A stretch of 64,000 nucleotides of DNA from Zhengitettix transpicula (Eukaryota > Arthropoda > Insecta > Orthoptera > Tetrigidae), in contig CM073591.1 of NCBI GenBank assembly GCA_037074705.1, forward strand, positions 92,105,532 through 92,169,531, given 5' to 3'. Made by a program: the position numbers and the translations under genes. The notes beneath the pieces were generated by a model. The model ran no database searches. It was not told where the DNA came from and saw nothing but the letters and a program-made list of their open reading frames with translations. Shown one piece after another: positions 37,791-49,882 of this stretch (positions within the stretch are counted from its first letter, which is position 1; the number at the start of each line of letters is the position of its first letter).

Positions 37791-40700
37791 CTTGCTACCT
37801 TCCCGAATAAATAAATTCGAGGGTCAAGTTAACATGAAATTTGAATAAATTATATAATTGAAAAATGCTTTATGGGCTAAATTAGTATTTATGTAACATC
37901 ACATGGTAAATACGTCCAAAATGTTTCTAGATCTTAAGTTTTTAGCTGAATAAGTTTTTGGCTTGGCGTCAATTGGAAAAACTTCTGTATTACATTAAAC
38001 TGTTGCGCTATCTTACTACGTCTATTACTTATTTTGTTTTTCACATCGTGTGTGTTACATGTAAGTTTATTATTACCTTTTACGACTGTGTAACGACGGG
38101 CTGTCTTCTTCATTGATGACACTCGTGTGGTGCGTATCCACCCACTGCATATTTTATCTTAATATTATTACTACTTACGGCAGAACACAAACGTTTTAGG
38201 AAACGTACCTAACCAATCAGTATTATTAGTCACTGGTGAGATATTAACTGTAAAGTTGAATTTTAAAACTTTCAGTTCTATTTGTGTCGCACCTCTTTGT
38301 TCGTTTCTCTCTTTTTCGCTTCTTATTAATTCTCTCGCCTTCACCCAGTCTCACTCAAACCTTGTATGTGTGAGAGAGGGGGAATGGAAGATAGTAAATA
38401 GAACTTTTTATAGTTTCTATCACATTTTCTGTTTAGTATTAACACATACCACAAATTTGAAATATACTCTGCAATATAAATAGATTATTATGAGTCGTTA
38501 GTTTAACCTTCCTAATAAAATGCGTAATTGTTCGTTAGAAAATAATGCATTAATATTTTCACTATAGAAATCAAATTCTCAACTAATTAATTAACGCGCA
38601 TATTTGGAAATTATTTATTGTTTATGTATATATAAATGCTTTATAGCTCTAAACCTCTGGTATGATCCACGGTTGCAAAATTAGATAGCCGAAATCGGCA
38701 TGTGACTATAAACATTTGTATTATCTCTGTTTCCGCCAGCTGTGGAGAATTTATACAGAAATTTGCTTCCTTTCCATTAACTTGCAAATCTCCTTCAATG
38801 TTGGGCGTCATTATGCTAAATCTGTAGATATAATTCTCTGAAATAACTTAAAATGAAATAAGGAAACAATGGTTCACTGCAGTAACAATTTTGTTCGTTC
38901 ATGTTTCAGTAATGCAATTCGTTTATAAATTATTTTATATAGTAAGCGTTTCATATAATTTTACGTCTGAGGTATTGTACTATATGTCTAAAATCAAGGC
39001 CAATATTATCAAAATTTCAATTTCGCTAAAGACAGTGCAATTTATTTGGTCAAATAACAGAAAAAATTGTTTACAGTTTTAAGTTCATAAAGAGTTAGTA
39101 CAATTGTTCCGTTAACACACATTTTTTTTACATATTGCGAGTGTATTTCCTCTTTTCGTAGCTGATAAATTATTCAATGAAATTTTTAAATGGCGAAATA
39201 GACCATATTAATGATCGGAGAATATTGTTGGACGATAATTATTTATTATTACATGATGCATATATATGTTAAGACGTGTAATGTTCAGCGTTACAAATGT
39301 AATGGTCGGTTTATCTTAATTCTTAATTCGGAAATAATTGTTATTTTCTTAAATTTTATGCAATACTTATATTAAAATAAACCTCTTAACTAAATACTCA
39401 ACACTTACATAGAAACATAATTTTATATAATTAATAACATATTAATCTTGTGGCATTTAAAGCTGCTAGGAGTAGACGCGCGTTAACGCCGTTTCTCATG
39501 GTTCCCGCAAACGTCTTCTCCCACTCAGCCTCTTAAAAACTCTGGTTCAATAGTTTATATAATCTCTCTTCTCTCTCGATGCGTCGTTCTTTTTGGGGAT
39601 CCAATCTATTGGCATTCTTAAATCTATCCAAAGCCCACCGCATAAGAACAGTTCACGGAACTCCAGCCGGAGAAAATACCCTTAAAAATACGTTTCGCAA
39701 CCATATTGATTTTAACTGAAATCATGCATGTCAGAGACTGTAATTAAACATGAATATATATCTAAAATAAAAACACGTTAAAATATAATTTAAAAAGCAC
39801 AAAATAAATTGAACACACACTGTCTGTATTTCTATATATTATTGATAATAGAATTAAAAAAAGGGCAGTGGGTTGACTGGATTAGTCTTTCTGGAATCTT
39901 AAGGTCGAAAATATAAAAACAACTAAAACCATAAAGAACACCAATATAATTATAAGACCATGACGCCTTTTTGCGACGAAATGATCGTCACTGGAACAGT
40001 GTAGATCTCGGTAGCTGAAAAATAAAAGTTTTAGTAGAAATGTAAAAAAAGAAAAACAATACAATCTCATGGGAAACTTGAAATCGGCTTCTCTTCTCCG
40101 GGTCAGAGATCATTTTGTGAGAGCGATAAGACATTGCCAGAAACTTATGTTTAGTCACTAGCTACGATACACCTGAATGAGTACTCCGAACAGTTTCTTC
40201 ATTCTGGTTTCATTATATTCACATTTACATTTAAATAAGGCCACATAGACCGAATATGAGTTTTCCCGCAATAATATTATGATATCCGTTGTGTTTGTTA
40301 CGAAATAACCGTTAATTCAAATGTACAGCACATTTTTTTATCACGTAGCACAATACATCTATCTATATACTACATCTGACATTCATATACGTGTTAAAAC
40401 TATTAAGAAGGATATAACTGACAACAAAAATTAAATTCAGTTCCATTGTTTTTGTATTTGTTAATATATCATGGACGGGTCTAATATATATTTGAATATT
40501 TCATAATGCTGATATTTGTTTTAATATTATTTATCTTTCAATCAGAAATATCATTATTGAGTAATAAAGTTAAGTAAGTTATAAATCATTTTCCTCTGAC
40601 CTTATTCAATTAAATAGTTTCTGGACTTGATAGCCTTTCCCTTTTCCGCTCGAAATACAGCCTACCTTTTTGCATATGGCAAAATGTTGAGACATAACTT

Positions 40701-41944
40701 TATGAGTTAATAAGTATTAATGCTGGTGTAAGAATGAATTTGAAATTTATAATAATATTTGAATTGAAGAACTATTGTCGTTGTTTGCTTGTTAGGCTGC
40801 GCAGACACTTAAAATGTAAACATCTATTAGGAAATAATTGAGCGAAAGTGAGAACAAAAAGCTTTAGTTTTCTAGCTATAATAATCTTCCGATAGCGGGA
40901 TAGGTAAATACTATTTTTTTAAATAATCACGCAAGGAAAAGGGAAACAGTAAAATAGAATATTTAATTGTCTAGAAATGTATTTGAGTATTTCCGTAAAC
41001 ATTATATTTAGTATTAAATCTATATTTACTAACTAATTCAAACAGCTATGAGAATGAGATTAACTGAATATTTGATATTGTAAATTGATGTACAATGAAT
41101 TAAATGTGGTTAACCTCAGTTCTTGCAATTTTTCAGGGGAATAATCTACACATGAGATTTATTCTATGATATTCACTTTGTGTTTCATGGGTGTAACCGG
41201 AATTTATGATACAAATATATCTGACGATATTTACAGAAAACTAACATAAACTAATATGATTTAGATGAATATTTGTTTATTGTATGTGAGTCTCTGTGGC
41301 GCCAGGTATTGGGGTATCGGGCGCCACAATGAAATTTCCTAACAAGTAAACTTTGCCGTTCTGCCCAGAGGGCATAAATCACTTACTCAAATAGTCTACG
41401 TACTTTAGAAAAGTTACTCTGGAAATGAGGAAAGTTTTAGTAAAACGCTGTAGCAAACGGATAAAAGTAGAATTATCTTTTAGATCTGCACTTAAAATTA
41501 TCCAGGAGACCCCTGAAAGTCAAACATAAAAGTTGCAGAAACCAATGAGTTTGTGTAAAATTTTGAAATATTACCTCCCTTCCTATGTCTTTGGTTACTA
41601 ATTGTAACTTTTCGTTAGAGTAATGTTGACGGTAATCCGACAAGTCGCCAATGTCATGACAAGTGTGTTCCGATTTCGTTTAACATTCCCCGAACTTGAA
41701 AGGAGCTCCTAAAAGTTGACCCAATAAAATCATTTTTTTTCAATACTACAAGATTTATTATACCAATTCAATTAACACAACAGCTTCTTTGGCACACTTC
41801 AATCCAGTGCAAGTACGGATCATCTGATGGATTGATTGAACAGGCGTTATTTAAATAGATTCAAAAGCCGTAACTGTTTGCAGATTAAATTATTTTTCAC
41901 ATCTCGCGTTGTGTCAGTATACGAGTTTAATAACATATATATAT
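37791..41944. other. Long AT-rich stretch, no gene recognised
   Basis: Frames of 62-75 codons are scattered and unsupported. A perfect 9 bp inverted pair TGTGGCGCC/GGCGCCACA lies at 41295-41328. From about 39470 to 39680 composition is less AT-rich with no identity. No copies of the window's repeat families were found. Confidence 0.5.
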
Positions 41945-42415
41945 TTTTTTTTTGGGTGTAGATAGGCTATGTATAGGGTAATCCACATAGTGGCAACTCC
42001 CCTCTTATAGCATAGGAAAGGGATTTGAAAGGGGGGATACGGTAGGGTGTAGGAAGGTAGCCAAGGGTTACTAGGGCCCCCGGGCTATATTTTAAGGATC
42101 CTACCCGGCATTCGCCTATAAGTAATGCAGGACAAACCCTATAAAAAACCTGCATCGGGTAGGTCGGGCATTTGGTACTTGTCCCACGCCCTTCCGATGA
42201 CGGGAGAGGAGTTTGCTGTGGGGACGCAGCTTACCCCTCGCCATGCCTTGGCCTGTTTAGGAGGCAACTGGCCGACTATTCCAATAGGAATAGCGGACAA
42301 CTCTTGCCGTATGCCCAAGGTCTGCGACCCCGGAACATACACCTCTCAAAACAGACCGAGGTGCCTCGGCATGTGGGAACCTTAGTACAAAAAAAACCAG
42401 AGAGATGTGAGACCC
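41945..42415 (-). mobile_element. A-tailed retroelement, copy E (near full length)
   Basis: Minus-oriented; the tail T run is at 41945-41953. The body is nearly complete through the CCGAGG/CCTCGG mini-hairpin and a GTTCCCAC word. Its head then differs from copies A and F: it reads (minus) GTCTCACATCTCTCTGG before a T run, as in copy H. Tail type matches copy D. Frames of 62-108 codons on both strands are by-products of the repeat's composition. Confidence 0.9.
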
Positions 42416-42440
42416 AAAAAAAAAAAGATCCGATATAGAG

Positions 42441-42464
42441 CCTGCGAGAGGATCCTCTCGCAGG
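42441..42464. other. Perfect 24 bp palindrome between copies E and F
   Basis: The arm CCTGCGAGAGGA is followed at once by its exact reverse complement, with no spacer. A third CCTGCGAG follows at 42468-42475. The arm resembles the CTCTCGCAGG head motif of the family's A-type copies, so the palindrome likely arose from two element heads meeting. Confidence 0.95.
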
Positions 42465-42480
42465 TAACCTGCGAGGGATG

Positions 42481-42989
42481 TTCTCTCGCAAGCAGAACCT
42501 TTTAGGAGAAATACGAAGGGGCTACCTTTGGGTATGCCTTTTCCTCTCCGTTTTTGAACTAAGGTTCCCACAAGCCGAGGCACCTCGGCCTGTTTTGAGA
42601 GGTGTATGTTCCGGGGTCACAGACCTTGGGCATATAAGAGTTGTTCGCTATTCCCATTGGAATAGTCGGCCAGCTGCCTCCTAAATAGGTCGAGGCACGG
42701 AGAAGGGAATGCTGCGTCCCCACAGAAAACTCCTCTCCCGCTATCGGAAGGGCGTGGGACAAGCACCCAATGCCCGACCTACCTGATGCAGGTTTTTCTA
42801 GGATTTTCCCTGCATTTCTTTAGGCGAATGCCAGGTAGGATCCTTAAAATATAGCCCGGGGGCCCTAGTTAACCCTTGGCTATCTTCCTCTACCCATCCG
42901 CATCCCCCCTTTCAAATCCCTTCCTATGCTGTTAAAGGGGAGTTGACCAACGTGGATTACCCTCACGTAGCCTGTTGCCCTAAAAAAAA
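42481..42989 (+). mobile_element. A-tailed retroelement, copy F (full length)
   Basis: Plus-oriented and essentially full length. It starts CTCTCGCAAGCAGAACC and ends GTAGCCTGTTGCCCT plus eight A's. Head and tail are both of copy A's type. It faces copy E head to head, separated by the palindromic spacer. No target duplication is recognisable, perhaps because the 5' flank is itself repeat-derived. Confidence 0.9.
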
Positions 42990-44968
42990 TTATGTGTGGA
43001 AACAGTAAATGTGACATCCTTCCTTTACCGAGAAAATTGGTTAAGGGTAGATTGAGTGCGTTTTAAGAGGACAGATTTTCTCATACGATTGTTAATAAGA
43101 ACCTACTCAATTTTGTTTATCGCAATATATTACTGTTAAGAACATACAACTCCTTAACGTTTTTCCTTAAATTGACTATTGCATACATAGGAGCGCCGTT
43201 GACTTCTTACTGATTATAATCGTCAGAGAAACTGTACGCAAAATAAAATTTCGGGCACACAAATAATAAGATTAAATATTAATACTTACATATCCCAAAA
43301 TACTTTCCGTTCAAGTAAAATAAACAGATATTTAAAGAAATATTGATTGTTATATGTACAAGGAAAGATGCTCAGAAGAACAAAGAAACTGGCTATTTAA
43401 TAGGTGGGATAGAGTAATAACGTAGGTTGAAAAATCTGACGGATTTGCGTAATATGCATGTGGATTATTTAAAGATGTGATCATACACGTTTATGTATAG
43501 GGAGAGAAAAATATTTCGCTTACTTGAAAATTTTTCTATGTATTATAGCAGACAACTACAAATTGAAGCTTTCCTTCTGTAATTTAGTGTCATAAATAGA
43601 AAATAAATTCCATGAAAATAAGCTATATTAGTATTAATTCTGATGATAGGATTCAGATAGCGAACAGAGCCCTGTATCTACTAATTTTTATTACTTTTCT
43701 TGTTTCCTGATCTATCATCAAGTTGACATAACCAGTTTTAATTCATTTGATTGGTTCAAAAATTCATGATTTACGATTCCGCTTCATCGTCTTTATGATT
43801 TGAGAATTTAAACCCGAATACTTTGTGATGTGAATGAAACTAAGCTGTGCATCAAGATCAAATAACAGTCCCGCAATATTCCCAAAGGCAAATAATCAAA
43901 ATCAATTAAAAGCGATTTAAAATTGAAAATCTTTGGTGCAAAGTTTTTCTCCTTATTCATGATAGTCTATTCTTGAAATGTTCTGTAGGCACTCTCTTAA
44001 TAGCACTCTATATTCAAGGCTGAGCCATGTCCGCTTCAGTGTTCTAAGCAACGCATCTTCCATGCAAATGTAAGAAGAGCCCGAGGTGGACGTTTTGTTT
44101 CTTATAAGCTGCCGCATATTCTTTCGCTCCGAGCTCGAAAATATGAAAGGCGTGTTTGAAGATTGTTTGTTCATGTACAAGTATGGACGGATGAAATGAT
44201 TCTTTGAGGCTCTGAACACTTCGTGTAGCACAAGCCATAAATTTACCAAGATGAAACTAAAATTTAGAGAATTTATTGGCTTGCTTGCTTACTTGTTTCG
44301 CCTCAAATGACATTCTATTTTATTACTCCTATATTAAATGTTAACTTGGTCTCAAGTCCAGATGAAATAAAAAATATTTAGTTCGTTTTGTATCTGCCTA
44401 TTCTTTAACGCGAAAGAAAATATTAGCAGAGTAAAAACACGATATGAAAACTTGAGAAACCCGATGACTCACTTTTCCTTAGGTTAGTCAGATTTGATTA
44501 AATGTTCATATTTCGAGGTTGTTATCAATACACATTGGGTTTTCTTGGTTTGTATTTTCCGTGGTTTCCCAGGAATTGATTTTTAGAGCTACTTCGAGCC
44601 CTTTGAGGAGACGATCCAGCGTGAGCATTAAAGGATCAGTATGCTCAGCTTAGCAAGCCTTCTTCACCCTGCCGAAGCAGATAAAGAGGAAAAGAAGGGA
44701 AAGGCTGGAAAAGTCTGGAATTGATGCACTTCAACAGAAATCGGATAACATTATTCGCGTAAAATAGCTTCTAGTCTACTTTCATACCCGCTAAGTGATA
44801 CTTCTTGACGAATAGTACAACGCCATCACTTCAAACACACAGCAGATGTACTACAATTGCAAATAATGATCGAAATCCATCATTTACTTGTCAAGTGTAA
44901 GAGTCGAGATATGAATCGCACTGTTCATCTCAGTATTTATGATTATAGTATTAAAGCCATGAACGTTA
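42990..44968. other. AT-rich stretch, unidentified minus frames at 44 kb
   Basis: Two overlapping minus frames (98 codons 43953-44249; 64 codons 44044-44238) lie in a mildly less AT-rich block. Neither shows a domain I know. They may be remains of a transposon ORF or an exon. Nothing else is seen. Confidence 0.35.
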
Positions 44969-45042
44969 ACTGATGGTATATTTGGAAAATTTATCTGCCG
45001 ACTTCACTGATGGTATATTTGGTAACTTTATCTACCAACTTG
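44969..45042. repeat. 37 bp tandem duplication
   Basis: ACTGATGGTATATTTGG occurs at 44969 and 45006, and similarity continues through TTTATCT and CAACTT/CGACTT. Confidence 0.8.
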
Positions 45043-45778
45043 AGAATTTTAATGAATTATTTTAATGTATCCAGTATTTTAATAGTGTTCTGTAAGTATA
45101 CTGTACTGAACAGGTACAGCTGATTTGAATATTTTTGTATTTACTTTGAATTATTTGGGTATTAAATTAGTTTACTGAAAATTTATTAACATTGTTAACA
45201 TTATCGGTTAGGCATAGTTCAGCGACAGTAAAGGACAGCTGTTAACAATGGCAATGTGATGCTGTTGGCCAGGCGATACGAATAAATTCATGCGTTGAGT
45301 GAAACAGACATTTTTATTGGATAATTTTTCGATCCCTTTATTTGATGCTCATGATTTGATTGGTAAATTCCTCAAAATCTCAGAGCCCGCTTCAGACGAA
45401 GAAAAATGGATGTTTGACTGATTAAGGTCACACACGGCGGTTGTCACCATGATCATAAAAACACGTTTTAACAGATTATTCATAAGTGTGAAATCAAGAA
45501 ATTGGAATACCAAATACTGAGGTTAACCTCAAAGCTTTGTCGTTGAAGTTGATCATAAGGACCATGTAGCAATAACTTCGAAACATCGTAGTTCCCGGTA
45601 TTTCCCATATTAAAACCCAATGTCTAATTATTATGAATCATGTTTCTGGGGCTTATAAAACACTTAACGTGTATTAAAATTAAATAAATATTATTTAGGT
45701 CATTGAGAGTGCTTCCCGTAAATATTTGGCCGTTAATTGTGGATAAATCCTATAAGCACACGGTTTCATTTCTCCCGC

Positions 45779-45780
<2 letters not shown>
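45043..45780. other. AT-rich stretch, no feature seen
   Basis: No frame, repeat or motif of note. Confidence 0.6.
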
Positions 45781-45877
<97 letters not shown>

Positions 45878-45890
45878 ACACACACATACT
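45781..45890. repeat. Compound CT/CA microsatellite
   Basis: About 45 bp of uninterrupted CT passes directly into about 60 bp of CA with one T interruption near its end. The dipeptide-repeat frames of 62 and 73 codons on both strands are artefacts of the microsatellite. Confidence 0.95.
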
Positions 45891-47024
45891 GTCTGTCTAT
45901 GTTACTCATGTTGTAAAAAGTTAGGGGAAGTGAGGGAGATCCTGCGAACCGTTCGGGCGAATGAATCTCTTATTTCTTCTTTTTCAATGAGAGAAAAGTA
46001 ACTAATCATTAATTTTTAATGGATTTATAACAATATTAATATTGAATAAGATTCGCTGATTGTAATGAAAACTCTAATTATGTCAAAAATTACCAATTTT
46101 ATCCTTATTATACTTTAAACTGGTAGAGTGCCCGTCCTTCATACGGGTATGAATTATTTTTACTCAGTTCTTAACATTAGGACACAAAGATTTGTCTCTA
46201 AGGAGTGGTACTGTTAGAATCCTGCTTCGGTCCATCTTTTTTCTCTAGCGTGTATCTTATCGTTTCAGTATCAATATTGTACGCTTTAATACTTTAAATA
46301 TTACGTCTTTTACTCAATTTATAAATTTATATTCTCACCTTCTCTTGAAAATAAATAATTTAATTAACTATTATGCTTCTATTACATGCTACTTAAAAAT
46401 AAAAGTAAATTTCTAATACTGGATTTTAAATTCCAGGTTTTTCAAATTGTGAGTGACAATTTACGACAGTCTCAAAGTTGTTTACTTTTTCATGAAAAAA
46501 AAAGGTGAGCCGTTTTTGTGTAAAGCGAACATAAAAAAAAGTTTCGAAAGATTCGCCAATTAGTATCAGTATTGCGGAAGGTACTAAGACATTTGACGTG
46601 GCTTTATACAACAAAAAGTTATTCTTTCATCAAAATCTGTTCCTGCCATTTTCTTGAGGAGAACAACCAAAGTTAGCTTGGTAAAGGCAGGAATTTACTC
46701 CTACGGTCTTCGGTACCGGACCCCTGATGCTTGAAATGTAAAGATACACAAATCTCACTCGATTATTAGCAATATACAAACAATAGAATTATTTTTATAT
46801 AATATTGTTTGAAAGTCAATTAAGTAAATCTGAAATACATAAGCGTTCACTCCGTGAACAATTCTTATATACTGAAAATATTAAAGTTCGTTTGGAATAA
46901 CATTCGTACATTTGCAATAAACGGCACAAATCATCTGCATGACACGAGAGTTCAGTTCCAACTACGAATAGAAAAACAGCGCCTCAGTTTGAATCCAGCG
47001 TTCGTTAATCCGGTATAAACATAT
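45891..47024. other. AT-rich stretch with a weak tRNA-like trace
   Basis: At 46121-46131 TGGTAGAGTGC resembles a polymerase III A box. It is followed by CCCGT-loop-ACGGG, a plausible anticodon-arm hairpin, and GTTAGAATCCT at 46213-46223 resembles a B box. The spacing is too long for a tRNA, so at most this is a decayed SINE or tRNA pseudogene. The rest is featureless. Confidence 0.3.
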
Positions 47025-48046
47025 TGTAATACCAATTAAAAAGACAGTTAATCGTTTTAATTAAATAGAATTGTTATCGGCGAAAATACATCAAAAGAAA
47101 CAATGTAAGTTCGAGCTATTGTTAGCGAACGCACGCCGAAAGTTCCAGCCCAAACGCCAGTCTGCAGCGAGAGGCGAGACAGATCAGTTCGGCAAAGGGT
47201 ACGGTAAAACGTGGATGCTGATTTAAAAGTATGAATAGCGCGCTCCAAGAAGTCCAACTGCGAGATCTATTATTTTACATAAAACGCGAGTAAACAGTTT
47301 TAACGGAGAGGCTCAAATAATAATCGCAAATTTGGAAGCAAAAGGTTTTTCTTCACACAGACTGAATTTAATTTCGCATAGAGGCATCAAGGAGACCTAG
47401 GTCCGAGGGCTGACTGAGGGGCGGCAGATCCAAAGTTCCAGATGGCAGAGAACGAGAACATCGACCGAGTGTATTAAAATTTTATTGTGTAGAATCAGTG
47501 AATGGCCTTTTTAGTGAGTGTTGTCCTCAAGCTCCAAGAATCAGATCTGGTACCAGAAAGACAATTCGTGAGTACAAATCAATTATTTTAAAATCTGTAA
47601 ACGAGGATTAAAGGAAGAAGTCAGATTTCGTTCGTTTTTCTTTTCATTTAGTTTCTTTCATTTCGTTTATTTTCATATTGTATTAAGTTAGCTTCAATGA
47701 GTTTGAATTGTTAATGTTAGTTTATTAAATTGGATTGTTCTGAATATCAAATCCAGAAATGACCCTGAGATAAAAAGAATTACGACGTATTTGATTGCAA
47801 AATATAAAGTTGTATTTGTCCTAGAATGCCACGAATTGCAAAATTTGAATAAAATATTGTTTGTTAACTTGATGAAATTCGGCTTAAAAGATAGGGATTA
47901 CAATTTGTATTTTCAAAGAATAAATTTTAAATCTTAATAATTTTGTTAATTAATTCTTTTAATTAAGTCCACCCTTTTAATTATTACATAAATTGGCTTC
48001 ATCAACGTGCGGCAAATTAATTTATTTAAACCTATTAATTATTACA
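47025..48046 (+). mobile_element. Solo LTR b, TA-associated LTR family
   Basis: Starts TGTAATACCAATTAAAA and ends AATTATTACA. ATAT precedes it (47021-47024) and follows it (48047-48050), a convincing 4 bp target duplication. It aligns well to LTR a through its first 600 bp and is the longest member at 1022 bp. It carries AATAAAATATTG-type polyadenylation-like words in its 3' third. It has no coding region, and the 66-codon minus frame near its left end is noise. Drosophila 297, 17.6 and tom elements likewise prefer TATA-type targets with 4 bp duplications, so a Gypsy-type parent is a reasonable inference. Confidence 0.8.
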
Positions 48047-49433
48047 ATATATATAATAGTATCTGACGTTTTTAAATAAATGAAAAAACATCATCCTATT
48101 ATTCAGAAATTTATTATGAAAAATTTAAAACAATATGATAAAGAAGACACGACGTTTCTTCCTAATTTTTGAGTCTTCTTGTAAATTAGAAGTTATTTAT
48201 AAATTCATAATAATTAATTACATGAAATGTAATTTTCTAAGGTACTATTTACACACGCTTTGTGGCCGAAAATCACACCATAGTTTTAATATAATTTATT
48301 ATTAATCATGTAATTTAAATTTACAATACCTGAAGAGGTCCAAAAATATTACGGATGAAACGTTGTGTTTTTTTTATTATGAATGTTTCAAATGTATCAA
48401 AATAAATTTCTAACAAATTGGCTGATGTTTTTCATTCATATAAAATAGACGCCCAACTAATAATTTATTTATAAAGCATTTTAGACACTTGTTAATTAAG
48501 GCAGCTTTTTATACAGTTAAAGAGTTCCTCGAAATGTCTGAGTAAATTTTTGATTATACAAATAGCTTCCAGGAATTCTGTAATAGTCGAGTAAATGTGT
48601 ATAATGTTCTATCTTATTTGAATTACACTGCCGTTCTGTTTTCTCATTACACGTGAATCGACGCAAGAACTGAGGTTGGAAATCACGCTGTAGCATGGAA
48701 GCCATAAGGAATAGAAGAGTAGTGTTATGTTGATATGTAAACTGTTTAATTTACACATAAATCATGATTACTGTTTAATTATTTTATTATGATCAATCGT
48801 CAATATTTATGTAAAACTACAGTAACGTGAAATTTTACTTTACGTTGTCAGCTTTATAACTTCATTAGGACAGACTGTATTTTTAAGTTAATCTGTTTGT
48901 ATAATTTTGAATCTATTTTATTGACGTATCCTATTTCCTCTTTAAATGGAAAAAATAATTAAATCTAAATTTACCTAAGTCTGAGATTGCGATTCTTAAG
49001 AAATACACTAACATAAGCCAAAAATCACCTACGAAACTCCGATATTATTAACGAACGCTTTGGAAAAAAAACCTGTTATTATTGCTTTTGTTCTATACCC
49101 CTTGTTGATTGCAACTGCAAGATGTTGCCAAACTCACTAATTGACTCTCACAGGAATATCCCGTTCTAAATCCTTGCTGCCCGTTACGGGTCCACCCCAT
49201 TTCCTCCCAGTGTTTGCCGAGATATTCTGTAATTAGTTTCTCTAACTGTACGTACACTACGGATGCAATGCTCGCTGGTGTATAATTACCCGCATTTGTT
49301 GTAAGCTAATTGTTTTTAATTGTTCCATCTCCTTAGCATCTAATGGAATAATTAAATTGTAAATCAAAAATATCTAATACTGTAACTCTCGAATATAAAA
49401 TCAAAACTAAGTTTTCACGAACGCAGAAATAAG
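48047..49433. other. AT-rich stretch, no feature seen
   Basis: The 62-codon minus frame at 48517-48705 has no motif. A mildly less AT-rich patch at 49100-49250 has no identity. Confidence 0.6.
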
Positions 49434-49882
49434 AAGGTGTAGACAGTCTATATATATATATAGCAGAAAGGTAGAGCAAGGTACCCAAGGGTTAACTAGG
49501 ACCTACAGGCTGTAGTTTTAAGTATACTACCCAACAATTCGCCTAAGAGTGATGCAGGGCAAACCCTAGAAAAACCTACATCAGATAGATCGGGAATTTG
49601 GTACTTGTCCCACGCCCTTCCGATGGCGGGAAAGAGGTTTATTTGGGTCGCAACATTCCCCTTTCCTATCCTTGACCAGCTTAGGAGGCAGCTGACCGAC
49701 TGTTCCAATAGGAATACCAGACAACTCTTACCGTCTGTCCAAGGTCCGCGACCCCGGAACATACACTTCTCAAAACAGGCCGATGTGCCTCGGCTTGTGG
49801 GAACATTAGTTCTTTAAATCTAAGGGAGGAGAACGCATCTCCAAAGGTAGCCGCCTCCAGAGAGTTTCAACTGCGAGAGAAC
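49434..49882 (-). mobile_element. A-tailed retroelement, copy G (mosaic, tail replaced by TA run)
   Basis: Minus-oriented. It runs from a CTCTCGCAG head (49871-49880, A/F type, with the GGCTACCTTTGG block) through the whole middle. It then passes into a TA run (49450-49461) where the sequence between GCGGAA and the tail should be. Beyond the TA run GGTGTAGACAG remains, a tail of D/E type. So it combines an A-type head with a D-type tail and has lost about 65 bp in between. Confidence 0.85.

Noticed and set aside
42125..42762. A conserved small protein family encoded by the recurring frames of 66-108 codons
   Set aside because: The frames occur wherever the A-tailed repeat occurs, on both strands and with different breakpoints. 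Conservation is that of the repeat DNA, not of a protein.
45695..45924. Dipeptide-repeat proteins on both strands
   Set aside because: They are translations of the CT/CA microsatellite.
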